Below, in pieces: positions 7,263 to 14,325 of a DNA stretch of 41,548 nt. The stretch is taken from assembly GCA_902779865.1 (NCBI GenBank), contig CACZDG010000010.1:1-41548 (forward strand), in the 5' to 3' direction. Source of the DNA: an uncultured bacterium (GTDB lineage: Bacteria; Verrucomicrobiota; Kiritimatiellia; RFP12; UBA1067). The position numbers and the translations under genes are program-made. Numbering within the stretch: the stretch's first letter is position 1; every line of letters begins with the position of its first letter. Under the pieces are notes generated by a model. The model made no database searches, was not told where the DNA came from, and saw only the letters and a list, made by a program, of their open reading frames with translations.

Positions 7263-7320
7263 AACAGGTAGAACATGTAACCCATACAGATGATTTAGGT
7301 GTTTTACATGTTCTACATGG
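7250..7320. repeat. CATGTAGAACA-type palindromic repeat between gltD and gltB
   Basis: The left arm CCATGTAGAACA plus GTAGAACATGTAA (7255-7280) is complementary to TTACATGTTCTACATGG (7304-7320). The gltD stop codon lies in the left arm. The 19-bp block 7259-7277 recurs exactly, inverted, at 10124-10142 inside gltB, and the 17-bp block 7250-7266 recurs directly at 10075-10091. Confidence 0.85.
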
Positions 7321-7356
7321 ACAATCAAACAATCTCTTTAATGAAAGCATACGGCA

Positions 7357-10300
7357 ATGAACCAGCAAAGCAAATACGAACGACAGCAAGGACTATACCG
7401 CAGCGAATACGAACACGACGCATGCGGCGTGGGGATGGTGGCGAACCTCTCGGGTGAGGCAAGCCACGAGATCGTGGTCAATGGCATGACGATCCTGAAG
7501 CGCCTCATGCACCGTGGCGCGACGGGTAACGACCCCGAGACGGGCGACGGTGCCGGGCTGCTGATGAAGATCCCGCACGGGTTCTTCGGGAAGGTGTTGG
7601 GAGAATTATTTCACGCAGAGGCACAGAGAGGCAGGGATGCAGAGAGTATTGGAATAGCAATGGTATTCGGCGGCGAAGGCGAGGAAGAAAAAATCGAAAA
7701 AGCCGTTTTCGGGGAAGGATGCGATGTGCTGGCGTGGCGCGACGTGCCCACGAATCCTGACGCCATCGGCAAAGATGCCCGCGCAGTGATGCCACGGATA
7801 CGGCAGTTATTTATTAGGACTTCGGACGTCGGACCTCAGACTTCGGAAGTCGGAAGTCAGAAGTCAGAAATCCTCTCCTTCGAGCGTCGGCTCTATGTCA
7901 TCCGGCGGCAGATTGAGAAAAACACATCCAATACCTACGTCTGCTCATGCTCGTCGCGCACGATCGTTTACAAGGGGCTTCTGCTTGCCACACAGATCGA
8001 GAAGTTCTATCCCGACCTCTCCGATCCCGATTTCATCTCGCCGTTCGCCATCGTCCACCAGCGGTACTCCACCAATACCTTCCCTTCATGGGAGCTTGCA
8101 CACCCCTTCCGCGCCATCGCGCACAACGGCGAGATCAACGCGCTCAAAGGCAACCTCAACGCGCTCGCCGCACGCGAGCCGTCGCTCGCGTTTCCCGAAA
8201 CGGCGCACTCGGTGATCGCGCCCTACCAGGATGCGGCGCGCTCGGTGATCGCGCCCTACCAGATTGACATCAAGAAAATATTGCCATTGATAGACAAGGG
8301 GCAGAGCGATTCCGCCTCGCTCGACAACATGTTCGAGCTGCTTGTCGCCGCCGGACGCGATGCGCCGCACGCGATGATGATGCTCATCCCGCAGGCGTGG
8401 GGCGCGAAATACCACATGGGACACGACGTGCGCGCGTTCTATGAATACCATTCGGCATTGATGGAGCCGTGGGACGGCCCCGCCGCCGTCGCGTTCACCG
8501 ACGGCATCAGTCTCGGTGCCGCACTCGACCGCAATGGACTCCGCCCAGCTCGCTGGACGCTCACGAAAGACGGGCTTTTCGTGCTCGCTTCCGAAACCGG
8601 CGTCCTCGACATCGCGCCGGAAAACGTCGCACGACACGGACGCCTCAAGCCCGGCTCGATCCTCTGGCTCGACCTCGTGAACCATCGCCTCATGGAGGAC
8701 GCCGAAGTCAAGACCTACTACGCACGCCGACAGCCCTATCGCCGTTGGGTGAAGGAAAACCACATTCCCGTCACGGGCCTCTTCAACGAGATCGTGCCGT
8801 CAAGCACTGATGGCCGGACTGTGTCCGGCCAGCGTGAACGCTTCGGCTGGACGTTGGAGGATATCGAACTGATTCTCAGGCCAATGGCCGAGACCGGCCA
8901 CGAACCCGTCGGCGCGATGGGCAACGACGCCGCGCTTGCGTGCTTGAGGAGAAACAGGGAACGGGGAACGGGGAATGGACGACTTTGTCTGTTCGACTAT
9001 TTCCATCAGCTTTTCGCGCAGGTAACGAATCCGCCGATCGATCCGATTCGCGAAGAGCTCGTGATGTCGATCATGACCTACATCGGCAACCAGGCGAACA
9101 TCCTCTCGGAGACGCCCGAACACGCGCGGCTTGTGAAGATGACGCGTCCGGTGTTGACGGACGACGAACTGAAGCGAATGCGCAACATCCCCGACTTCCC
9201 CGCAAAGACTCTCTCAATGTGTGTTGGGGAACGGGGAACGGGAAATGGGGAACGGGGAACGGGAAATGGGGAACGGGGGTGGTTGAAGGTCGCGCTCGAT
9301 CATCTCGCGGCCGATGCGCTGCAGGCAGTGAAGGATGGCGCGAAGATACTTATACTTTCGGATCGTGAGAGGGACGTGAGACACGAGACGATAGACGCGG
9401 CAACTCGTCTCGCGTCTCACGTCGCACGTCAAAATCGTATTCCTTCCCTCCTCGCAGTGGCGGCGGTGAACAAGGCGCTTGCGGAGGCGGGCGTGCGACC
9501 GTCGGTCGGCATCGTGGTCGAATCTGGCGAAGTGCTCGAGGTGCATCACTTCGCCGTGCTGCTCGGTTTCGGCGCGACGGCGATCAATCCTTGGCTTGCA
9601 CTCGCCACGGTATCGCAGATCGGTTGGGCGGGCACGGCGCGGCCGGAGTCCGCGCCCTATCTGGCCACAACCAACTACGTAACGGCGGTGTGCAAGGGCA
9701 TCATGAAAATCATGTCGAAGATGGGCATCTCGACCTTGCGCTCCTACCGCTCGGCGCGCATCTTCGAAGCGGTCGGACTCGGCCCGAAACTCATGGAGGA
9801 ATACTTCAGCGGCGTCGTTTCGCCCGTCGGCGGACTGGAGTTGGAAGATATCGAAAACCTCATTGAAGGTGTTCGGGGAAACCTGGGTTCTCCCGGTAGT
9901 TGTCCTCCCGGCGGCGAATACCGCGCGCGCAAGGGCGGCGAAGAGCACCTCTGGAACCCGCAGCGGCTCATCGACTTCCGCGAGGCCGTGCGCCACAACG
10001 ACTACGCCCGCTTCCACCGCTACACCGACGACATCGACCAGCATAGCCATGTGACCCTCCGCTCGCAACTTGATTTTATCCATGTAGAACATGCAGAACA
10101 TGAAAAACCATCTTCATGTGCTACATGTTCTACCTGTTCTACACGGACATTATTCCCTTTCCCTAAACGGACTTCTACTGTACAAATTGAATCTGTCGAT
10201 TCAATCGTGAAGCACTTCGTGGGTGGCGCGATGTCGCTCGGCTCGCTCTCGCCCGAGGCGCACGAGACAATCGCCCTAGCCCTCAACGGACTCGGCACGA

Positions 10301-12027
10301 TGTCCAACTCCGGCGAAGGTGGCGAAAATCCCGAACGCTTCGGCACGGAGAGGAACAGCGCAATCAAGCAAGTCGCCTCGGGGCGCTTCGGCGTGACGAT
10401 TGAATATCTCCACTCGGCAAAAGACCTGCAGATCAAGCTCGCACAGGGTGCAAAGCCAGGCGAAGGCGGACAACTCCCCGCGCACAAGGTGAACGACCTC
10501 GTCGCCCGTCTCCGCCACGCGAAACCCGGCACAACTCTGATCTCGCCGCCGCCGCACCACGATATCTATTCCATTGAAGACCTCGCGCAACTCATCTACG
10601 ACCTCAAGTGCGCAAATCCCGAGGCGCGCGTCTCTGTGAAGCTCGTCTCCGAGGCCGGCGTGGGCACCATCGCGGCGGGCGTTGCGAAGGCCCACGCCGA
10701 CGTCGTGGTGATCTCCGGTTTCGACGGCGGCACCGGCGCCGCACCGCTCACATCGATGAAGCACGCCGGCCTCCCGTGGGAAGTCGGCCTCGCCGAGGCA
10801 CACCAGACGCTCATCAAGAATAACCTCCGCCACCGCGTGAAGCTTCAGGTTGACGGACAACTCCGCACGGGACGCGACATCGTGATTGCCGCGATGCTTG
10901 GCGCGGACGAGTTCGCGTTCGGCACGTCGATGCTCGTATCGCTCGGCTGCGTACAGTGCCGCAACTGCAACCTCAACTGCTGCCCCGTGGGAATCGCCAC
11001 GCAGAAGGATAAACTGCGTGCGAAGTTCGCCGGAAAGCCCGAGCATCTGCAAGCCTACTTCCGCTTCCTCGCGGAAGAAGTGCGCGAGATACTCGCCTCT
11101 CTCGGTCTCCATTCCCTCGCCGAAGTGCGCGGCCGCACCGACTTGCTACAGGCCAAGGATGGTTCAGCATTTGACTTTGGGGAGTTGCTGACTAGGACTT
11201 CGGACCTCGGACCTCAGACTTCAGTTGCCGAAGTCGAAAGTCCGAAGTCTGAAGTCTCGTGGTTGAAAAACTACGATACCCGCGAGCTGATTCCAGCCGT
11301 GAAGAGCGGCGAAACTACTCTCACGCGCACGGTCTCTAACTGCGACCGCTCGGTTGGCGCGGCGCTTTCAGGGTGGAGCGTGGCGGCACGGGGAACGGGG
11401 AATGGGGAACGGGGAGTTGAAGTCAACTTCACCGGCGTGGCTGGCCAATCCTTTGGCGCGTTCCTCGCAAAAGGCATCACCTTCAACTTGCGTGGTGAAG
11501 CCAACGACTACATCGGCAAATCGCTTTCCGGCGGCATCATCACGATCGCCCCGCCGAGTCCTGTGCTCGGGCTTATCAAGCCCGAGGAAAATGTGATCGC
11601 CGGCAACGTGATCGCCTACGGCGCAACTTCGGGCGAAATCTACATCAACGGACAGGCCGGCGAGCGCTTCGGCATCCGCAACTCCGGCGCAACCCTTGTC
11701 GTGGAAGGTGTGGGCGACCACGGCTGCGAATACATGACTGGCGGCGTTGCAGTGATCCTCGGCCCAACAGGCGTCAACTTCGGCGCGGGCATGACCGGCG
11801 GCGTCGCATACGTTTACGACGAAAGCGGCGACCTCGATCTCAACTGCAATCTTGACTCCGTCGATCTATTCCCCGTGGAGAAAGATTCTGAGGACGAAAA
11901 GACGCTCCTTGACCTTCTTGAAGAGCACATCGACCGCACCAACTCCCACAAGGCAAAGCGCCTTATCGGCGACTGGGCAAACACCCGCCCGTATTTCACA
12001 AAAGTTCAGCCGGCGTCACGGCAGTGA
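7357..12027 (+). CDS. gltB: Glutamate synthase (NADPH) large subunit, with multiple repeat insertions
   Basis: GltB hydrolyses glutamine and transfers the ammonia to 2-oxoglutarate. C23 in HDACGVGM is the expected N-terminal nucleophile after removal of a 22-residue propeptide. The FMN/2-oxoglutarate domain (GGAMSLGSLS, SNSGEGGE, SGFDGGTGAAP) and the 3Fe-4S site at C1198, C1204 and C1209 follow, with extra cysteines at 1201 and 1208. A GXGXG beta-helix domain ends the protein. It is 1556 residues, somewhat longer than typical, and the excess is explained by in-frame repeats at about residues 84-96, 154-171, 283-302, 484-493, 534-541, 624-641, 670-692, 839-846, 908-935, 1279-1303 and 1345-1353. 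All keep the frame, so the enzyme may still be functional. It probably shares a transcript with gltD. Confidence 0.96.
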   Translation: MNQQSKYERQQGLYRSEYEHDACGVGMVANLSGEASHEIVVNGMTILKRLMHRGATGNDPETGDGAGLLMKIPHGFFGKVLGELFHAEAQRGRDAESIGIAMVFGGEGEEEKIEKAVFGEGCDVLAWRDVPTNPDAIGKDARAVMPRIRQLFIRTSDVGPQTSEVGSQKSEILSFERRLYVIRRQIEKNTSNTYVCSCSSRTIVYKGLLLATQIEKFYPDLSDPDFISPFAIVHQRYSTNTFPSWELAHPFRAIAHNGEINALKGNLNALAAREPSLAFPETAHSVIAPYQDAARSVIAPYQIDIKKILPLIDKGQSDSASLDNMFELLVAAGRDAPHAMMMLIPQAWGAKYHMGHDVRAFYEYHSALMEPWDGPAAVAFTDGISLGAALDRNGLRPARWTLTKDGLFVLASETGVLDIAPENVARHGRLKPGSILWLDLVNHRLMEDAEVKTYYARRQPYRRWVKENHIPVTGLFNEIVPSSTDGRTVSGQRERFGWTLEDIELILRPMAETGHEPVGAMGNDAALACLRRNRERGTGNGRLCLFDYFHQLFAQVTNPPIDPIREELVMSIMTYIGNQANILSETPEHARLVKMTRPVLTDDELKRMRNIPDFPAKTLSMCVGERGTGNGERGTGNGERGWLKVALDHLAADALQAVKDGAKILILSDRERDVRHETIDAATRLASHVARQNRIPSLLAVAAVNKALAEAGVRPSVGIVVESGEVLEVHHFAVLLGFGATAINPWLALATVSQIGWAGTARPESAPYLATTNYVTAVCKGIMKIMSKMGISTLRSYRSARIFEAVGLGPKLMEEYFSGVVSPVGGLELEDIENLIEGVRGNLGSPGSCPPGGEYRARKGGEEHLWNPQRLIDFREAVRHNDYARFHRYTDDIDQHSHVTLRSQLDFIHVEHAEHEKPSSCATCSTCSTRTLFPFPKRTSTVQIESVDSIVKHFVGGAMSLGSLSPEAHETIALALNGLGTMSNSGEGGENPERFGTERNSAIKQVASGRFGVTIEYLHSAKDLQIKLAQGAKPGEGGQLPAHKVNDLVARLRHAKPGTTLISPPPHHDIYSIEDLAQLIYDLKCANPEARVSVKLVSEAGVGTIAAGVAKAHADVVVISGFDGGTGAAPLTSMKHAGLPWEVGLAEAHQTLIKNNLRHRVKLQVDGQLRTGRDIVIAAMLGADEFAFGTSMLVSLGCVQCRNCNLNCCPVGIATQKDKLRAKFAGKPEHLQAYFRFLAEEVREILASLGLHSLAEVRGRTDLLQAKDGSAFDFGELLTRTSDLGPQTSVAEVESPKSEVSWLKNYDTRELIPAVKSGETTLTRTVSNCDRSVGAALSGWSVAARGTGNGERGVEVNFTGVAGQSFGAFLAKGITFNLRGEANDYIGKSLSGGIITIAPPSPVLGLIKPEENVIAGNVIAYGATSGEIYINGQAGERFGIRNSGATLVVEGVGDHGCEYMTGGVAVILGPTGVNFGAGMTGGVAYVYDESGDLDLNCNLDSVDLFPVEKDSEDEKTLLDLLEEHIDRTNSHKAKRLIGDWANTRPYFTKVQPASRQ
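7608..7644 (+). repeat. In-frame repeat in gltB (CACGCAGAGGC type)
   Basis: A purine-rich stretch, CACGCAGAGGCACAGAGAGG and on to ATGCAGAG, encodes HAEAQRGRDAE between family-like segments. The peptide style is that of genomic repeats, not of GltB. Confidence 0.6.
7815..7866 (+). repeat. In-frame repeat in gltB (ACTTCGGAC type, copy A)
   Basis: 7815-7844 matches 11193-11222 at 29 of 30 positions. It continues into GAAGTCGGAAGTCAGAAGTC, which can fold back on the first part. It encodes TSDVGPQTSEVGSQKSE. Confidence 0.9.
8202..8262 (+). repeat. 33-bp in-frame tandem duplication in gltB
   Basis: The 28-bp units 8202-8229 and 8235-8262 differ at one position and encode SVIAPYQ twice. The 24 bp at 8238-8261 recur exactly, inverted, at 37672-37695 in the dehydrogenase gene. 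Confidence 0.92.
8805..8835 (+). repeat. Palindromic insert in gltB (TGGCCGGAC)
   Basis: TGGCCGGAC (8811-8819), 3-nt loop, GTCCGGCCA (8823-8831) form a perfect 9-bp hairpin. It encodes TDGRTVSGQ before the conserved RFGWTLEDIE segment. Confidence 0.75.
8957..8978 (+). repeat. GGGGAAC tandem repeat in gltB, site 1
   Basis: Units GGGAACGGGGAACGGGGAAT encode RERGTGNG in frame. Confidence 0.85.
9226..9278 (+). repeat. GGGGAAC tandem repeat in gltB, site 2 (longest)
   Basis: A 24-bp higher-order unit of GGGGAAC and GGGAAAT steps is repeated about twice. It encodes two runs of GERGTGN followed by GERG. Confidence 0.92.
9373..9423 (+). repeat. Palindromic insert in gltB (GACGTGAGAC)
   Basis: Arms 9373-9390 and 9406-9423 (GACGTGAGAC.CGAGACG and its complement) pair at 17 of 18 positions around a 15-nt loop. 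The insert encodes DVRHETIDAATRLASHV. Confidence 0.85.
9875..9894 (+). repeat. Small palindromic insert in gltB
   Basis: GGGGAAACC (9875-9883) pairs imperfectly with GGTTCTCCC (9886-9894). It encodes a Gly/Pro-rich stretch before the conserved GGEYRARKGGEEHLWNP segment. Confidence 0.5.
10075..10142 (+). repeat. CATGTAGAACA-type palindromic repeat inside gltB
   Basis: Arms GTAGAACATGCAGAACATG (10084-10102) and CATGTTCTACCTGTTCTAC (10124-10142) pair at 17 of 19 positions. The encoded peptide is HVEHAEHEKPSSCATCSTCS. It is the same family as 7250-7320. Confidence 0.92.
11193..11256 (+). repeat. In-frame repeat in gltB (ACTTCGGAC type, copy B)
   Basis: The left half 11193-11222 matches 7815-7844. 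The right half (11230-11256, GAAGTCGAAAGTCCGAAGTC and on) is nearly its reverse complement, giving a hairpin. It encodes RTSDLGPQTSVAEVESPKSE. Confidence 0.9.
11389..11415 (+). repeat. GGGGAAC tandem repeat in gltB, site 3
   Basis: Units CGGGGAACGGGGAATGGGGA encode RGTGNGERG in frame, just before the C-terminal GXGXG domain. Confidence 0.85.
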
Positions 12028-12035
12028 CCACCCAC

Positions 12036-12743
12036 TCACCCCATCATGGAGAATATCCGCTTAAGTCCCTTGCGGGCGAGAGCCCGTAGCGCATCAAGCG
12101 ATTCCTCGGTGAATGGGTTGTGCTCTGCAGTGCCCTGAAGCTCCACGTAGCGTCCATCGTCGGTCATAACGACGTTCAGATCGACCTCCGCCGTGGAATC
12201 ATGCGCGTAGTCGAGATCGAGCGTGGGTTTGCCGTCGCAGACACCTACCGACACCGCAGCAACGCGATGTATAATCGGGCTTTCGGCGAGCGTTCCATCC
12301 GCAAGCAGTTTCGCTACTGCATCTTGCAAGGCAACCATGCCGCCGGTGATGGATGCGCACCTCGTGCCGCCATCCGCCTGGAGGACATCGCAGTCGATCG
12401 TTATCTGCCGTGGCCCGAGCTTCGCCATATCGATGGCGGCGCGGAGCGAACGTCCGATGAGACGCTGTATCTCCGTTGACCGTGCGTCCTGCTTGAGTTT
12501 CTTTATGTCGCGGTCCTTGCGTCCGCTCCCGGTGGACGACGGAAGCATAGAGTATTCAGCCGTCACCCATCCCCTTCCGGTATCCTTCAGAAACGACGGG
12601 ACCTTGTCTTCCACGCTGGCAGTGCAAAGTACCCAGGTGTTGCCCCATTTGACGAGAACACTTCCTGCCGCATATTTCGTGAAATTGCGGACAAACTCGA
12701 TCGGACGCAGCTGATCGCTTTTTCTTTTTGTAGTTTTGGCCAC
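12036..12743 (-). CDS. rph: Ribonuclease PH
   Basis: A 3'-5' phosphorolytic exoribonuclease trimming tRNA 3' ends. About 235 residues, the usual length. The start is placed at GTG 12743 ([17 protein letters not shown]) because GAGAGAAGAG precedes it and the longer frame would begin inside the -35 box. Family motifs visible are the N-terminal RP.E near 12 residues, GKTWVLC-like [38 protein letters not shown] and [12 protein letters not shown] with the catalytic acidic residues; SVGV.DG and DLDY.ED-like DLDYAHDS also occur. It converges with gltB with only 8 bp between stops and no clear terminator. Confidence 0.96.
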   Translation of the reverse strand: MAKTTKRKSDQLRPIEFVRNFTKYAAGSVLVKWGNTWVLCTASVEDKVPSFLKDTGRGWVTAEYSMLPSSTGSGRKDRDIKKLKQDARSTEIQRLIGRSLRAAIDMAKLGPRQITIDCDVLQADGGTRCASITGGMVALQDAVAKLLADGTLAESPIIHRVAAVSVGVCDGKPTLDLDYAHDSTAEVDLNVVMTDDGRYVELQGTAEHNPFTEESLDALRALARKGLKRIFSMMG

Positions 12744-12783
12744 TTCTCTTCTCTCTCTTTCCGTTTGTTCTGAAAACGATGTT

Positions 12784-12812
12784 ATTATGCCACCGTTTCT
12801 GCGCACTGTCAA
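12784..12812 (-). promoter_or_regulatory. rph promoter
   Basis: Reading the minus strand: TTGACA (12812-12807), 17-bp spacer ending TGG, CATAAT (12789-12784). The mRNA leader is about 35 nt with a Shine-Dalgarno. Confidence 0.8.
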
Positions 12813-12859
12813 TCTTCGTTTTTAGGAAAATAAAATCCCCACATGGCGGTGGAATATGA

Positions 12860-12865
12860 TATACT
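12860..12865 (+). promoter_or_regulatory. -10 box of the MFS gene promoter
   Basis: TGATATACT, the same extended -10 as in the promoter-leader repeats; no good -35 box. It is divergent from the rph promoter. Confidence 0.5.
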
Positions 12866-12871
12866 ATTCGG

Positions 12872-12990
12872 CGTCTCGCGGAACTGACGAGGGAGGGCGC
12901 GTGCCCTCTGTGGAGTTCACCACATGAACCGCGGGGCGGGGGTCTTCCCCGTGAAGTCGTTCGTCTGGGCGCGGTACCAGTAACGAAAGA
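12872..12990 (+). ncRNA. Candidate structured 5' leader of the MFS gene
   Basis: An outer stem GACGA (12886-12890) with TCGTC (12961-12965) encloses three hairpins: GAGGGC/GCCCTC (12893-12908), GTTCA/TGAAC (12915-12929) and CGGGG/CCCCG (12937-12951). This multibranch layout is riboswitch-like. No known class was recognised. Its position between the promoter and ATG 12997 supports a regulatory role; function is unknown. Confidence 0.45.
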
Positions 12991-12996
12991 ATCAAA

Positions 12997-14322
12997 ATGG
13001 AAAAGACATCCCTTGGTTTCAAACGAATGGTTCGCGCGGTGATTCCGGCCTTTCTTCTGGCCGTGTCCGTGGGCCAGATATATGCGTTCACGAATTTCGC
13101 GACCGAGATACGTGACTACCTGGCTTCCCAGTACATAGCTCAGGAGGTGTTCAACCATCCCGAGGAGTTGAAGATTGCGATGTCCGAGTTGATGGCAAAG
13201 GTCCAATTTGCGTTTTCGCTCGGCATTTTCTTCCTTGGCATGGGCGCCGCGTTCTTCGGCAAGATCGTGGAGCGAAACATCCGACTCTCCACGATCATCG
13301 GCACGACGCTGTTCATCTCCGGCCTGCTCGTGACGGCGCTTGGCGTCAAGATGAAGTCGCTTGCGCTCATATACCTGGGCTACGGATTTCTGGTGGGCAC
13401 GGGCACGGGAATCATATACATCTCGCCGGTGAAGACGATGATGCTGTGGTTCCCGAACGCGAAGGCGATCGCCGCTGCGGTGCCTATCATATCGTTTGGC
13501 CTCGGCTCCACGCTCTCCACGCTTCTCTACAAGGGCTTCAGCTTTGGCGGGCCGGATGCAATGTTCGCAATGGTCTTCCGCGGCTTCTACGATTTCTTCG
13601 GGGTGGCGAAAGAGACATGGAAGATACAGTACGTGTTTCTGGCCTTTGCCGTGTTCTACCTCGTTCCAATGGCCATTGCAGCGTTCATCCTCAAGAAGCC
13701 GAAGGTGGAGCAAATGTCGTTCGCGCACGGACTGCCGCAGTGCGAGTTCACGTATGCGGGATTGGCGAAGGACACCTACTTCCTTCGCGCGTGGCTGTTC
13801 ATGTTCCTCAACATCTCGTGCGGACTCTGCCTCATCCCTCTCGCCAAGCAGATGATGAAGGATCCGTCCGTCGGCTATAGCGAAGGCCTGATCACCTGCA
13901 TCATCGCCCTTTCGGGACTGATGAACGGCGGCGGACGCTTCCTCTTCGCCTGGTGGAGCGACCGCCTCGCACACCGCGTGAACATCCTGCTAATCATCCT
14001 TTCCATCTCCGCTGGCGTGATGATGGCCAGTTGGTGGCCGCCGCTGATCGGTCTCGCGCTTCTCGTGATCAACGCCTGCTACGGAGCGGGGTTCTCGGTG
14101 ATTCCCGGCATCCTCGCGGACCACTACGGCATGACGAACATCTCGAAGATCCACGGCGCCGTGCTGTCCGCATGGGGCGTGGCCGGTCTTGTGGGCAACC
14201 AAGCCGCCATCTTGGTAAGCGACAAGATGGGCTTCGGAAACATGGGCGTAGTAACGATGCTCGTCGTGTTCTACCTGCTCAACCTCGCGAACGCCGCCAC
14301 CCTGCGCCGCCGCGCGGGATGA
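12997..14322 (+). CDS. OFA-family MFS transporter (oxalate/formate antiporter-like)
   Basis: 441 residues with about 12 hydrophobic segments. The N-terminus (AVIPAFLLAVSVGQIYAF) and the segment GTGTGIIYISPVKTMMLWFPN are characteristic of the OFA group of major facilitator carriers, which move small carboxylates. GGGRFLFAWWSDRL is the MFS loop motif in the second half. The substrate is not determined. The Shine-Dalgarno before ATG 12997 is weak (GAAAGA). The stop is 3 bp from the stop of the convergent sugar-isomerase gene. The upstream region is unusually structured (12872-12990). Confidence 0.88.
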   Translation: MEKTSLGFKRMVRAVIPAFLLAVSVGQIYAFTNFATEIRDYLASQYIAQEVFNHPEELKIAMSELMAKVQFAFSLGIFFLGMGAAFFGKIVERNIRLSTIIGTTLFISGLLVTALGVKMKSLALIYLGYGFLVGTGTGIIYISPVKTMMLWFPNAKAIAAAVPIISFGLGSTLSTLLYKGFSFGGPDAMFAMVFRGFYDFFGVAKETWKIQYVFLAFAVFYLVPMAIAAFILKKPKVEQMSFAHGLPQCEFTYAGLAKDTYFLRAWLFMFLNISCGLCLIPLAKQMMKDPSVGYSEGLITCIIALSGLMNGGGRFLFAWWSDRLAHRVNILLIILSISAGVMMASWWPPLIGLALLVINACYGAGFSVIPGILADHYGMTNISKIHGAVLSAWGVAGLVGNQAAILVSDKMGFGNMGVVTMLVVFYLLNLANAATLRRRAG

Positions 14323-14325
14323 TGA

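Noticed and set aside
9226-9278. Possible CRISPR-like array in gltB
   Set aside because: Units are contiguous, very short and lack unique spacers; no cas genes are present. It is a tandem repeat in coding sequence.
12028-12035. Terminator between gltB and rph
   Set aside because: Only 8 bp separate the stops and no hairpin with a T-run was found on either strand.
12556-13974. 472-codon minus-strand frame across the rph-MFS region
   Set aside because: It runs opposite the OFA transporter and through the divergent promoters; composition is shadow-like.
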